Shown here: in pieces, positions 8,964 through 17,187 of the stretch
How positions within the stretch are numbered: position 1 is the stretch's first letter
Layout of the letters: each line of letters starts with the position of its first letter
Assembly: GCF_002234405.1 (NCBI RefSeq)
Contig: NZ_NMQT01000087.1
Coordinates: 1 to 56,784, forward strand
DNA length: 56,784 bases
DNA from: Amycolatopsis thailandensis
GTDB lineage: Bacteria; Actinomycetota; Actinomycetes; Mycobacteriales; Pseudonocardiaceae
Direction of reading: 5' to 3'
Notes under the pieces: generated by a model
Told to the model about the DNA's origin: nothing
Database searches by the model: none
Seen by the model: the letters and a program-made list of their open reading frames with translations, nothing else
Translations under genes and position numbers: made by a program

Positions 8964-9848
8964 TCAGGGGAGCGAAGCGGAGGCGACGGTCGCGAAGGCC
9001 TGTACGCGGGCAGTCTCGGCGGAGCGCGGCCAGACGAGCCCCCACTCGACGTCGGGCGAACCGGCGAAGGGCACGAAGCGGATTCGCGGGTGGCTGAAGT
9101 ACTCGCGCGCGTGTGCGGCTAGCGGGCAGATGCCGGCGCCGGTGGCGGTCGCGGCGAGCAGTTCCTGAAACGTCGCGAAGGGCTTGCCCCGGGTCACGGG
9201 GTGCCCGGCCGGGGTCAGCCAGCGCCGCGGTTCCTCGATCCAGTACGGCTCCGGCGGATGCGCCGCGCGGAGGACCGTGTCGCGGGCGAGGTCGTCCAGG
9301 GTGACGGATTTTCGTCGCGCGAAAGGGTGTTTCGACGACACCGCGAGCACCATCGGTTCGGTGTACACGGCCGGTCCGGTGGCGAGATCGGCTTCGTCGA
9401 CCGGCAGCAGGGTCACCAGTACGTCGATTTCACTCGAGCGCAGCATCGCGAACGGGTCGGCGAAATCGGCCTCGCGGATGAGCAGTTCCGTGTCCGGGTA
9501 GCGCTGCCGGAAACGGTTGAGCGGTTCTTCGATCAGATCGGCGACGCCGGGTGCCTCGAAGCCCAGTCGCAGCACGCCGCCGATCCCGCGTCCGGCCGCG
9601 ACCGCGCGATCGATCCCCTCGTGCAGCGCGCGGTACGCGGGGCCGAGGTCGTCCCGGAGCCGTTCGCCGATCGGCGTGAGCCGGACCCGCCTGCTGGTGC
9701 GGGCGAACAGCGGCGCGCCGATCCGGCGCTCGACCTGTTTGATCGACTGGCTCACCCGTGCCTGCGAGACGTGCAGCCGTTCCGCGGTGCGGCCGAAATG
9801 CAGTTCGTCGGCCAGCGCCAGGAAGATCTCGATATCCCGCAGTTCCAT
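8964..9848 (-). CDS. LysR-family transcriptional regulator
   Basis: 294 aa, normal length. The N-terminal winged helix-turn-helix (LRDIEIFLALADELHFGRTA, then VSQARVSQSIKQVE) is followed by a periplasmic-binding-like effector domain. It diverges from the GH3 glucosidase gene, the usual arrangement for a LysR regulator acting on its neighbour, but the 114-bp spacer also carries a DasR-like site, so control of the GH3 gene may be shared. Effector unknown. Confidence 0.9.
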   Translation of the reverse strand: MELRDIEIFLALADELHFGRTAERLHVSQARVSQSIKQVERRIGAPLFARTSRRVRLTPIGERLRDDLGPAYRALHEGIDRAVAAGRGIGGVLRLGFEAPGVADLIEEPLNRFRQRYPDTELLIREADFADPFAMLRSSEIDVLVTLLPVDEADLATGPAVYTEPMVLAVSSKHPFARRKSVTLDDLARDTVLRAAHPPEPYWIEEPRRWLTPAGHPVTRGKPFATFQELLAATATGAGICPLAAHAREYFSHPRIRFVPFAGSPDVEWGLVWPRSAETARVQAFATVASASLP

Positions 9849-9905
9849 AATTCCCAGGTTATCGATCCGGGCCGATGTCGGTCAGTGGGAACCGTGTTTT
9901 TCGCA

Positions 9906-9915
9906 GGTCTAGACC
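9906..9915. promoter_or_regulatory. DasR-like operator core upstream of the GH3 gene
   Basis: The 10-bp palindrome GGTCTAGACC matches the core of the DasR responsive element (consensus ACTGGTCTAGACCAGT, from memory). The outer bases agree poorly: only the A after the core fits. It lies 66 bases before the GH3 start. A better copy precedes the LPMO gene near 39.27 kb, and two sites before polysaccharide-degrading genes in one window support real DasR control. Confidence 0.55.
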
Positions 9916-9980
9916 ATGGACGCCGTGTCATGCGTTAATTCAAGCCTTGAACTTACGCCCGTGTGTCGAGGAGGACCCGG

Positions 9981-11810
9981 ATGCGGAGATTCACCCTGGG
10001 GATAGTGACCGCCGCGCTCGTGCTGGGGTCGCACACCCCGGCACTGGCCGGAAACGGCCCCGCGTACCGGGACGCCTGGCGGCCGGTGAAGGTCCGCGTC
10101 GCCGATCTGCTGTCACGCATGACGCTCGAAGAGAAGATCGGCCAGATGACGCAGGCCGAACGCCTCGGCATCAAGGCGCCCGGCGACGTCACCAGGGGGC
10201 TGCTCGGCTCCCTGCTCTCCGGCGGCAGCTCCCAGCCGACCCCGAACAACGCGGTGACCTGGGCCGACATGTACGACGGTTTCCAGAAAGAAGCGCTCGC
10301 CACCCGGCTCGGCATTCCGCTGATCTACGGCGTCGACGCCGTCCACGGCCACAACGGGCTCTACGGCGCCACCGTCTTCCCGCATAACATCGGGCTCGGC
10401 GCGACGCGCGATCCAGAACTGGTCGAGAAGATCGGCCGCGCGACCGCGGAAGAGGTGTCGGGCACCGGGATCGACTGGAACTTCGCGCCCTGCCTGTGCG
10501 TCGCGCGCAACGATCGGTGGGGCCGGACGTACGAATCCTTCGGTGAGGTACCGGAAATCGCCACCGCGATGACGACGGCCATCGATGGCATGCAGGGCCG
10601 TTCACTGTCCGCGCCGGGCTCGGTTCTCGCGACCGCGAAACACTACATCGGCGACGGCGGCACGACCGGCGGCGACGATCAGGGCGAGACCGACATCAGC
10701 GAAGCCGAACTCCGCGCGGTGCACTTACCGCCGTTCCGTGAGGCCGTGCGCCGCGGCGTCGGGTCGGTGATGATCTCCTACAGCAGCTGGAACGGCCTCA
10801 AGATGCACGCCGGTTCCTACCTGATCAACGACGTGCTCAAGGGCGAGCTCGGGTTCTCCGGCCTCGTGATCTCGGACTACAACGGCATCGACCAGATCGA
10901 CCGGCAACCCGGCTTCACCCCGGCCGAGGTCACCGCGTCGATCAACGCCGGCATCGACATGGTCATGGTACCCTTCGAATACCAGAAGTTCATGGACACG
11001 CTGAAGGCCGAAGTCCTCGCCGGGCGGGTCACGCGGGAGCGGATCGACGACGCGAACCGGCGCATCCTCACGAAGAAGTTCGAGCTGGGCCTTTTCGAGC
11101 GGCCGCTGACCGATCGCCGGTTCGTCAAGACCATCGGCAGCGACGAGCATCGCGCCCTCGCGCGGAAGGCCGTCCGCGAATCGCAGGTACTGCTGAAGAA
11201 CGAGAACCGGGTGCTGCCGCTGGACAAGGCACGCAACCGGATCTTCGTCGCGGGCAAGAGCGCCGACGACATCGGCAACCAGAGCGGCGGCTGGACCGTC
11301 GGCTGGCAAGGCAAGAGCGGCCCGGTCACCGAGGGAACGACCATCCTGCAAGGGATCCGGCACACCGCGAAACCCTCGTCCACGGTCACCTTCGACAAGG
11401 ACGCGAACGGGATCGACGGGTCCTATGACGTCGCGGTCGCGGTGGTCGGGGAGACGCCGTACGCCGAGGGGCGCGGTGACAAGCCGGAGGGAATGGGGCT
11501 CGACGCCGAAGATCTGGCGACCTTGAAGCGCCTTCAGGACAGCGGGGTGCCGACCGTGGTGGTGCTCGTTTCCGGGCGGCCGCTGGACATCGCTCCGCAG
11601 CTGCCGGACTGGGACGGGCTGATCGCGTCGTGGCTGCCCGGCTCGGAAGGCCAGGGCGTCGCGGACGTCCTCTTCGGTGACTACAACCCCACCGGCAAGT
11701 TGCCGGTGACGTGGATGCGCAGCGCCGACCAGCAGCCGATCAACGTCGGTGATGGAAAGTCCGGGCTGTTCCCGTTCGGGTTCGGCCTTCGCTATCGGCA
11801 TGGGTGGTGA
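9981..11810 (+). CDS. Secreted glycoside hydrolase family 3 beta-glucosidase
   Basis: 609 aa. A signal peptide covers about residues 1-23 (MRRFTLGIVTAALVLGSHTPALA). The N-terminal TIM-barrel has the GH3 nucleophile in LVISDYNGID (Asp about 299) and the KHYIGDGGT segment; the C-terminal alpha/beta sandwich begins near VLLKNENRVLPL. It resembles exo-1,3/1,4-beta-glucanases rather than NagZ. The start at 9981 is preferred over a GTG at 9963 because it has GAGGAG at proper spacing and opens a clean signal peptide. The ThuA-like gene follows after 3 bases. Confidence 0.92.
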   Translation: MRRFTLGIVTAALVLGSHTPALAGNGPAYRDAWRPVKVRVADLLSRMTLEEKIGQMTQAERLGIKAPGDVTRGLLGSLLSGGSSQPTPNNAVTWADMYDGFQKEALATRLGIPLIYGVDAVHGHNGLYGATVFPHNIGLGATRDPELVEKIGRATAEEVSGTGIDWNFAPCLCVARNDRWGRTYESFGEVPEIATAMTTAIDGMQGRSLSAPGSVLATAKHYIGDGGTTGGDDQGETDISEAELRAVHLPPFREAVRRGVGSVMISYSSWNGLKMHAGSYLINDVLKGELGFSGLVISDYNGIDQIDRQPGFTPAEVTASINAGIDMVMVPFEYQKFMDTLKAEVLAGRVTRERIDDANRRILTKKFELGLFERPLTDRRFVKTIGSDEHRALARKAVRESQVLLKNENRVLPLDKARNRIFVAGKSADDIGNQSGGWTVGWQGKSGPVTEGTTILQGIRHTAKPSSTVTFDKDANGIDGSYDVAVAVVGETPYAEGRGDKPEGMGLDAEDLATLKRLQDSGVPTVVVLVSGRPLDIAPQLPDWDGLIASWLPGSEGQGVADVLFGDYNPTGKLPVTWMRSADQQPINVGDGKSGLFPFGFGLRYRHGW

Positions 11811-11813
11811 GGT

Positions 11814-12635
11814 ATGAGGAGATTCGCGGTCCGGCTCGCTCTGCTGTTCGTTTCGTGTCTCGCGCTGGCGATGGCGCCGGTGACGGCGCAGGCGGCACCC
11901 GCGTTCAAGGTGCTGGCCTTCTACAACGGAACCTACGACGCGGCGCACATCAGCTTCGTCAAGGAAGCCAACCAGTGGTTCCCGAAAACCGCTTCACAGA
12001 ACAACTTCAGCTACACCGCGACCAACAACTGGAACCAGCTCAACTCGCTTCAGCCCTCGCAATACCAGGTCGCGCTGTTCCTGGACGACCTGCCGCAGAC
12101 CTCGGCGCAGCGCTCGGGCTTCGAGCGGTACATGAACGCGGGCGGCGCGTTCTTCGGTTTCCACGTGGCGGCTTTCAACACCAACCCGTCGGCTTGGGAC
12201 TGGTACCACAACAGGTTCCTGGGCACCGGCGGGTTCAAGTCCAACACCTGGGGTCCGACGACGGCGACGCTCAAGGTGGAGAACCGGCCGCACCCGTCGA
12301 CCACGCGGCTGCCCGCGACGTTCACCTCTTCGGTGAGCGAGTGGTACGCCTGGAACAACGACCTGCGCAAGAATCCGGACATCAGGATCCTCGCGTCGGT
12401 GGACCCGGTGAGCTTCCCGCTGGGGAGCGATCCGAACCAGTCCTGGTACAGCGGGTACTACCCGATCCTCTGGACCAACAACAAGTACAAGATGCTGTAC
12501 GCCAACTTCGGGCACAACAAGATGAACTACGAGACGAACCAGCCGCTCTCGTCGACCTTCGCGAGTGAGGTGCAGAACCGTTTCACCGTCGACGGTCTGC
12601 TGTGGCTCGGCGGAAAGCAAACCGTACGACGATGA
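11814..12635 (+). CDS. Secreted ThuA-like domain protein
   Basis: 273 aa with a signal peptide ending near AQA at 23-25. The rest matches the ThuA-like fold: KVLAFYNGTYDAAHISFVKE at the start, a flavodoxin-like core (YQVALFLDDLP, GGAFFGFHVAAFN), and a late PILWTNNKYKMLYANFGHNKMNY segment. ThuA-like proteins occur with sugar utilisation and glycoside hydrolase genes. Co-transcribed with the GH3 gene (3-base gap), so it probably acts on the same polysaccharide outside the cell. Its end overlaps the opposing DUF1772-like gene by 53 bases. Confidence 0.85.
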   Translation: MRRFAVRLALLFVSCLALAMAPVTAQAAPAFKVLAFYNGTYDAAHISFVKEANQWFPKTASQNNFSYTATNNWNQLNSLQPSQYQVALFLDDLPQTSAQRSGFERYMNAGGAFFGFHVAAFNTNPSAWDWYHNRFLGTGGFKSNTWGPTTATLKVENRPHPSTTRLPATFTSSVSEWYAWNNDLRKNPDIRILASVDPVSFPLGSDPNQSWYSGYYPILWTNNKYKMLYANFGHNKMNYETNQPLSSTFASEVQNRFTVDGLLWLGGKQTVRR

Positions 12636-13032
12636 GCAGAGCCAGCCGGACCAGGTTCGCGCGATGCCATTTCTTGGCGAGTTCTTCGCGCCGGACCTGG
12701 TCCGGCTGTTCCCTCAGCAGCGTCAAGTTGACCGAACGCACGAGGTGGACCGTGATGCCGGTGGCGACGGCCGTGCCCGCGGCGGCGGTGACGATCGCGC
12801 GCCGATCGCCGCCGTCGTGCCAGCTGCCGGTGAGGGCGAGCGCCGTCGACGCGATCGTCGCGGGCGCCGCCGGGATGAAGTAGCGCGCGGGGCTGCCGGA
12901 CGCGAGGAGCCCGGGGGAGCGATCGCCGGTGAGGCGGGGAACGTCGACGACGGCTTCGTAGAGGTTCCCGAAGAACCAGTGGGCCTGGCCGACCGTGGCG
13001 AGCCGGGCCCAACGGCCGGTCTTGACCTGCAT
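12583..13032 (-). CDS. DUF1772-like small membrane protein
   Basis: 149 aa from the ATG at 13032, which has GGAG at fitting distance; a longer version to 13077 lacks a site. About four hydrophobic segments with GQAHWFFGNLYEAVVDVP near the N-terminus and a late NLTLLREQP/RREELAKKWHRANLVR segment, as in DUF1772/anthrone-oxygenase-like proteins. Function unknown. Its 3' end overlaps the ThuA-like gene tail-to-tail by 53 bases, so the last residues may not be conserved. Confidence 0.65.
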   Translation of the reverse strand: MQVKTGRWARLATVGQAHWFFGNLYEAVVDVPRLTGDRSPGLLASGSPARYFIPAAPATIASTALALTGSWHDGGDRRAIVTAAAGTAVATGITVHLVRSVNLTLLREQPDQVRREELAKKWHRANLVRLALLIVVRFAFRRATADRRR

Positions 13033-13161
13033 GAACTCCAGACTGCCACAGCGGTGGGCCCGGCGACGCGACAGCAAAGGTCCCTTGCTGTCTTTTCGCA
13101 GGTCAGAGGCCTAGGCGATAGCAAAGGTCCCTTGCTTCCCCCGCGGCCTGGCCTCGTGCGT

Positions 13162-13603
13162 CGTGAAGGCCTCCTTGCCTACCTTGAAGGTCAGGGTCTC
13201 GGCAAAGTCGCCTCTCCACTGGTCAAGGAGGTTGTGAAAGCCACTTTCGCAACGTTGAAGGTTGCGAAAGTGGCTTTCACAACACCCCCCCCGACACCAC
13301 CCACGCATAGGTCGGTCCAGGTCGTCGTGAGTGATGTTTCGGGTTAGAGCGGACCGGGTGTTTACCTACCCACGCCTGACTTGGCGTGAGTGGTGGTTTC
13401 GCGGCTGCCAGGGCGTGACGATGTAGGAATTGGGACGTTGAACGTCCCAATTCCTACATCGTCGCCGGGGATGCCCGGTCTTGGACCTTGATCAACGGAA
13501 GATCCGGGACACTCAACGTCCCCGATCCTCCGTTGATCACGACACCCGCATACGCGACTTTGCCGAGACCCTGACCCTGAAGGTAGTGAAGGAGGCCTTC
13601 ACG
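13162..13603. mobile_element. MITE-like element with 49-bp terminal inverted repeats
   Basis: The outer 49 bases (13162-13210 and 13555-13603) are reverse complements at 45 of 49 positions by my count. The interior (344 bp) has no gene but three hairpins. A second locus at about 32168-32545 has related ends, in which the left end has lost about 16 bases, and starts with the same internal hairpin. I see no clear target-site duplication and no transposase, so calling it a non-autonomous mobile element is inference. Confidence 0.5.
13231..13283. repeat. 23-bp perfect-stem hairpin (GTTGTGAAAGCCAC type)
   Basis: Arms 13231-13253 and 13261-13283 match exactly around a 7-base loop (gttgaag). A nearly identical hairpin occurs at 32226-32277, and shorter relatives at 8652-8712 and 8798-8850. 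It is part of the MITE-like locus. Confidence 0.8.
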
Positions 13604-13688
13604 GACTCTGAGTCCCTCAAGAGGGCCTTCACAGCCCGGCCCGGTGCCCCGCGCACCCAGGCCGCCGGGCGATAGCAAAGGTCCCTTG

Positions 13689-14396
13689 CTACTCCTCGAT
13701 GGCGCCGCCGACCGCGCGCAGGTGCTCCCGGAACGTCAGCGAAGGCGACTTCGTGCGCTCCGCGAGGAAGTCGGCGAAGCGGACCTGCTCGCGAAGGGAC
13801 TCTCCGGAGCGGATCCGCTCGGCCTGGAGCCGCTCGACGTCGCGGATGGCCTCGGCCCGGTCCAGGACCTCGTCCGCCCGGTCGGCCGGGACGAACAGGA
13901 CCCCGTCTTCGTCGCCGAACACGAGATCCTCCCGCGTCACCGTCCATTCCCCGACGACGGCCGAGTCGAGCGCGCCGTCGGGGCGGGCGGAGACGGAGAG
14001 CGGGCCGGTCGGGATCGAGCCGAGGCTGAACACCGGCAGCCCGATCTTCTCGATGTCGCGGGTGTCGCGGTGCAACCCCCAGATGACCACACCGCTCAGC
14101 CCGGCCGCTTCGGCTTCGAGGACGGCGAGGTCCCCGACGCAGCTTTCATCGAGCCTGCCGCCGTTGTCGACGACGAGGACGTCACCGGGGTTCGCGGTCT
14201 CGTACGCCTCCAGGAAGACGTCGACGCTGCCGACGTGCCGGGCGGGGGTGACCCGCCCAGCGAGCCGGCTACCGGGCACGACCGCGTGCGTGCCGGCGGG
14301 CGCGCATCGGACCGGGACGCCGGCGCGGACGCAGCCGTCGGTCAGATGCGCGGTGGTCAACAGCGCGAACCGTTGCCGAAGCTCTTCGGGATCCAT
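13689..14396 (-). CDS. RraA-family protein (aldolase/demethylmenaquinone methyltransferase-like fold)
   Basis: 235 aa. Carries the family motif GDLAVLEAEAAGLSGVVIWGLHRDT, where the Arg-Asp pair binds metal and oxo-acid substrate in 4-hydroxy-4-methyl-2-oxoglutarate/CHA aldolases, together with an upstream GDVLVVDNGG segment. Proteins of this fold are either aldolases/decarboxylases or RNase E inhibitors; the intact G..R-D set and the actinobacterial setting favour an enzyme. Monocistronic. The TAG stop is inside a 17-bp AGCAAAGGTCCCTTGCT element. Confidence 0.8.
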   Translation of the reverse strand: MDPEELRQRFALLTTAHLTDGCVRAGVPVRCAPAGTHAVVPGSRLAGRVTPARHVGSVDVFLEAYETANPGDVLVVDNGGRLDESCVGDLAVLEAEAAGLSGVVIWGLHRDTRDIEKIGLPVFSLGSIPTGPLSVSARPDGALDSAVVGEWTVTREDLVFGDEDGVLFVPADRADEVLDRAEAIRDVERLQAERIRSGESLREQVRFADFLAERTKSPSLTFREHLRAVGGAIEE

Positions 14397-14405
14397 ATCC
14401 CGACT

Positions 14406-15359
14406 TTAGCCACGGCGCCACACCACAGGAGTGTTACCGGAGCCGCCGCCCTCCAGCGTTCCGGCGATCTCGCCGTTGTCGCCCACGACGGTGCCGTACG
14501 CGTTGCCGGGGGAGGGAAGCGTCGTCACCGAGCCGCCCGGGGACCACACCGTGGGAGTCCTCGGCGAGATCCATCCCGTGACCAGGCCGGACCCGTTGAG
14601 TGCCATCGTGGACATGTTGTCCGGGACCTCCACGGACGTGTCGAACGCCGTCCAGAGCCGGTCGCCCAGCTGGGTCGAGGCCAGCACCTTCCCGTTCCGG
14701 ATCGCGATCCCACGTGACTCCCGGAGGCCGTCCGGGAGAACGAGCTGCCGCAGGACGCCGTCCTTCCAGAGCCAGGTGCCGCCGTACTGCTCGTTCAGCA
14801 GGATCGTGCCGTCGTGGTCGATGTCGATGGGGGTGAGCACCGGCGGGACATCCAGCAGCACCGGGTGCGCGTGGTCGCCGGATGGCCAAAACGCGGGGGT
14901 GGAGCCGTAGCGGATGTCGTTGAACACCGTGCCGACGACGTCGCCGCGGTCGTTCGTGCCGACGGCTTGCGTGTTGGAGTAGCCCGGAACCTTCCCCAGG
15001 AACTGGAAGCCGCCGTTCTCGAAGACGAAGGCGTGCTTGCTCGGGTAGCGGCTCCCGTCCTGGTAGTAGACGGCGTTGCCGAGGACCGAACCCGACGCGT
15101 TCTCGTCCACCGTGTCGACCGAGAGGTAGCCCGCCGGGATGCCGTGGTCCGTGACGGTCCCGCCCGTCCAGGTGACCAGCTTCCCGTCGGCCGTCCCCGC
15201 GTAGTCCCCGGCGCCGTTCGTGGCGTTCACCTGTGCGATCCCGCTGCTGCCGGGCGGGAGCGGCAGGTAGCTCATCGTCCAGTCGCTCGCCGACGCGGTG
15301 CCCGCCGACAGCAGCCCGGCGGCGACGGTGGCGGCCAGGACCATGCTCGTTCTTTTCAT
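14406..15359 (-). CDS. Secreted protein of unknown function with HAF-like repeats
   Basis: 317 aa from the ATG at 15359, preceded by AGGGGGT; the frame is open further upstream but the signal peptide (MKRTSMVLAATVAAGLLSAGTASA) fixes this start. The mature part shows loose repeats of about 45 residues (INATN..GDYAGTADGKLVTWTGG, TNDRGDVVGTVFND..PAFW, DNGEIAGTLEGG..PVVW), as in extracellular HAF-type beta-propeller-like proteins. No catalytic motif recognised. It diverges from the beta-oxidation operon. Confidence 0.75.
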   Translation of the reverse strand: MKRTSMVLAATVAAGLLSAGTASASDWTMSYLPLPPGSSGIAQVNATNGAGDYAGTADGKLVTWTGGTVTDHGIPAGYLSVDTVDENASGSVLGNAVYYQDGSRYPSKHAFVFENGGFQFLGKVPGYSNTQAVGTNDRGDVVGTVFNDIRYGSTPAFWPSGDHAHPVLLDVPPVLTPIDIDHDGTILLNEQYGGTWLWKDGVLRQLVLPDGLRESRGIAIRNGKVLASTQLGDRLWTAFDTSVEVPDNMSTMALNGSGLVTGWISPRTPTVWSPGGSVTTLPSPGNAYGTVVGDNGEIAGTLEGGGSGNTPVVWRRG

Positions 15360-15476
15360 CGAAGACCCCCTGTGAGTGGTGTTCGCCCTGTTTAACGGGG
15401 GTGCGGGCCGCTCGTCTGCGTCACCTGACACTCAGCGTGTGATCGATAACATCCGTTCAGGTATGTATGTAAGGGG

Positions 15477-15505
15477 TTGATAAATACAGACCTGTCTGTA
15501 TCTTC
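15477..15505 (+). promoter_or_regulatory. Promoter with TetR-type operator for the beta-oxidation operon
   Basis: A perfect palindrome ATACAGACCTGTCTGTAT at 15484-15501 (8-bp half-sites, 2-bp spacer) has the form of a TetR/AcrR operator. It sits between a possible -35 TTGATA (15477-15482) and a -10-like TATCTT (15499-15504). The placement predicts repression by an acyl-CoA- or lipid-responsive TetR regulator. No adjacent regulator gene exists; the TetR genes at 30.5 and 47.5 kb are candidates but nothing links them. Confidence 0.65.
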
Positions 15506-15541
15506 AGTTTCAGCAGCGACCCGGCAACGACAAGGAGCGTC

Positions 15542-16735
15542 GTGGTGGCCAACAAGGTGTACGTCGTCGGCGTGGGCATGACGAAGTTCGAGAAACCCGG
15601 ACGCCGCGAGGACTGGGATTATCCGCAGATGGCCAAGGAGTCCGGGACGAAGGCGCTCGCCGACGCCGGGATCTCGTTCGACGAGGTGCGGCAGGCCTAC
15701 GTCGGCTACGTCTACGGCGAGTCGACCGCGGGGCAGCGCGCGGTCTACGAACTGGGCATGACCGGGATCCCGGTGGTCAACGTCAACAACAACTGTTCGA
15801 CCGGGTCGACGGCGCTGTACCTGGCCGCGGAAGCGATCCGCGGCGGCCGGGCGGACTGCGCGCTCGCGCTCGGGTTCGAGAAGATGCAGCCGGGCTCGCT
15901 CGGCTCGACCTACGACGACCGTGAGCAGCCGATGGGCAGGCACATCCAGGCGCTCGCGGAGATCTCCGAGGTGCTCTTCCCGCCCGCGCCGTGGATGTTC
16001 GGCGCGGCAGGCCGCGAGCACATGAAGACCTACGGCACCACCGCCGAGCACTTCGCCAAGATCGGCGAGAAGAACCACCGGCATTCGGTGAACAATCCGT
16101 ACGCGCAGTTCCAGGAAAGCTATTCGCTGCAGGACATCCTCGACTCGCGGATGATCTACGACCCGCTCACCAAGCTCCAGTGCTCGCCGACCTCGGACGG
16201 TTCGGGCGCGGCGATCCTCGCCAGCGAGTCCTTTGTGGACTCGCACGGGCTGGCCGGGCAGGCCGTCGAGATCGTCGGGCAGGCGATGACCACCGACTTC
16301 GCCAGCACCTTCGACGGCACGGCGAAGAACATCATCGGCTACGACATGAACGTCCAGGCCGCGCGTCAGGTGTACGACCAGGCCGGGCTCGGGGCGGAGG
16401 ACTTCCAGGTCATCGAGCTGCACGACTGCTTCTCCGCCAACGAACTCCTGCTTTACGAAGCCCTCGGACTTTGTGCCGAAGGGGAAGCGGGGAAGCTCGT
16501 CGACTCCGGGGACACCACCTACGGCGGCAAATGGGTCGTCAACCCGTCCGGCGGGCTGATCTCCAAGGGGCATCCGCTCGGCGCTACCGGCCTCGCGCAA
16601 TGCGCCGAACTGACCTGGCAGCTGCGCGGGACCGCCGACAAACGGCAGGTCGACGGCGTCGAAGCCGCGCTGCAGCACAACATCGGACTCGGCGGCGCCG
16701 CCGTCGTCACCGCCTACCAGCGCGCCGAGCGCTGA
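15542..16735 (+). CDS. Lipid-transfer protein/thiolase (SCP-x thiolase type)
   Basis: 397 aa. Thiolase fold with the nucleophilic Cys in NVNNNCSTGSTALY, the HDCFSANELL motif and the C-terminal GGLISKGHPLGATG. This matches the SCP-x-like lipid-transfer/acetyl-CoA acetyltransferase group rather than FadA. Tandem GTG codons at 15542 and 15545; AAGGAG at 15532-15537 fits the second slightly better, a difference of one residue. First gene of the five-gene operon, where it would perform the last, thiolytic step. Confidence 0.9.
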   Translation: MVANKVYVVGVGMTKFEKPGRREDWDYPQMAKESGTKALADAGISFDEVRQAYVGYVYGESTAGQRAVYELGMTGIPVVNVNNNCSTGSTALYLAAEAIRGGRADCALALGFEKMQPGSLGSTYDDREQPMGRHIQALAEISEVLFPPAPWMFGAAGREHMKTYGTTAEHFAKIGEKNHRHSVNNPYAQFQESYSLQDILDSRMIYDPLTKLQCSPTSDGSGAAILASESFVDSHGLAGQAVEIVGQAMTTDFASTFDGTAKNIIGYDMNVQAARQVYDQAGLGAEDFQVIELHDCFSANELLLYEALGLCAEGEAGKLVDSGDTTYGGKWVVNPSGGLISKGHPLGATGLAQCAELTWQLRGTADKRQVDGVEAALQHNIGLGGAAVVTAYQRAER

Positions 16736-16755
16736 TCTCACCGAAAGGAACAACC

Positions 16756-17187
16756 ATGGGCAAGATCAGTGCCTCCGTCGAACTCCCCGCGGCCCCCGAC
16801 AAGGTCTGGGCGGAGTTCTCCAACCCCAACAACTTCGAGAAGTGGCTGACCATCCACACCAAGTGGAAGGGCGAGGTCCCGGCGGAGTTCTCCAAGGGGG
16901 CGCAGGCTTCCGAGGTTGTCACGATGCTCGGGATGCCGAACACGATCACCTGGACCGTCGACGAGTTCGAAGCGCCGTCGAAGCTGGCGATCTCCGGGAC
17001 CGGGATGGCCGGGGTGAAGGTCAAGTTCGAGCTTTCCGTGGAGGCGTCCGGCGAAGGCTCGCTCGCGAGCATCGACGCGGAGTTCGCCGGCCAGATGATC
17101 ATCGGCGCGCTCGGCAAGGCCGTCGAGAAGGACGGCAAGAAGAACCTCGACGCGTCGCTGGAGAACTTCAAGGCGCTGGTCGCGTGA
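16756..17187 (+). CDS. SRPBCC-family (polyketide cyclase/START-like) protein
   Basis: 143 aa. N-terminal SASVELPAAPDKVWAEFSNPNNFEKWL and C-terminal long helix (GALGKAVEKDGKKNLDASLENFKALV) are the SRPBCC hallmarks: a helix-grip fold with a deep hydrophobic pocket. Often found with lipid catabolism genes as a ligand carrier. The ATG has AAAGGAA upstream. Its stop overlaps the MaoC gene start (GTGA), so they are translationally coupled. Confidence 0.85.
   Translation: MGKISASVELPAAPDKVWAEFSNPNNFEKWLTIHTKWKGEVPAEFSKGAQASEVVTMLGMPNTITWTVDEFEAPSKLAISGTGMAGVKVKFELSVEASGEGSLASIDAEFAGQMIIGALGKAVEKDGKKNLDASLENFKALVA

Larger units (their letters stand above)
13033..13688. repeat. 656-bp gene-free repeat mosaic
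   Basis: No gene seen. In order: 17-bp element copies at 13073-13089 and 13120-13136; left terminal inverted repeat 13162-13210; perfect 23-bp-arm hairpin 13231-13283; perfect 23-bp-arm hairpin with a one-base loop 13417-13463; 21-base-arm hairpin 13490-13538 (two mismatches); right terminal inverted repeat 13555-13603; and a third 17-bp element at 13674-13690 overlapping the RraA-like stop. The same order of outer parts recurs at 32.17-32.55 kb. Confidence 0.85.

Noticed and set aside
13162..13603. Naming the inverted-repeat unit as a known insertion sequence.
   Set aside because: No transposase and no clear target duplication; only a MITE-like description is supported.
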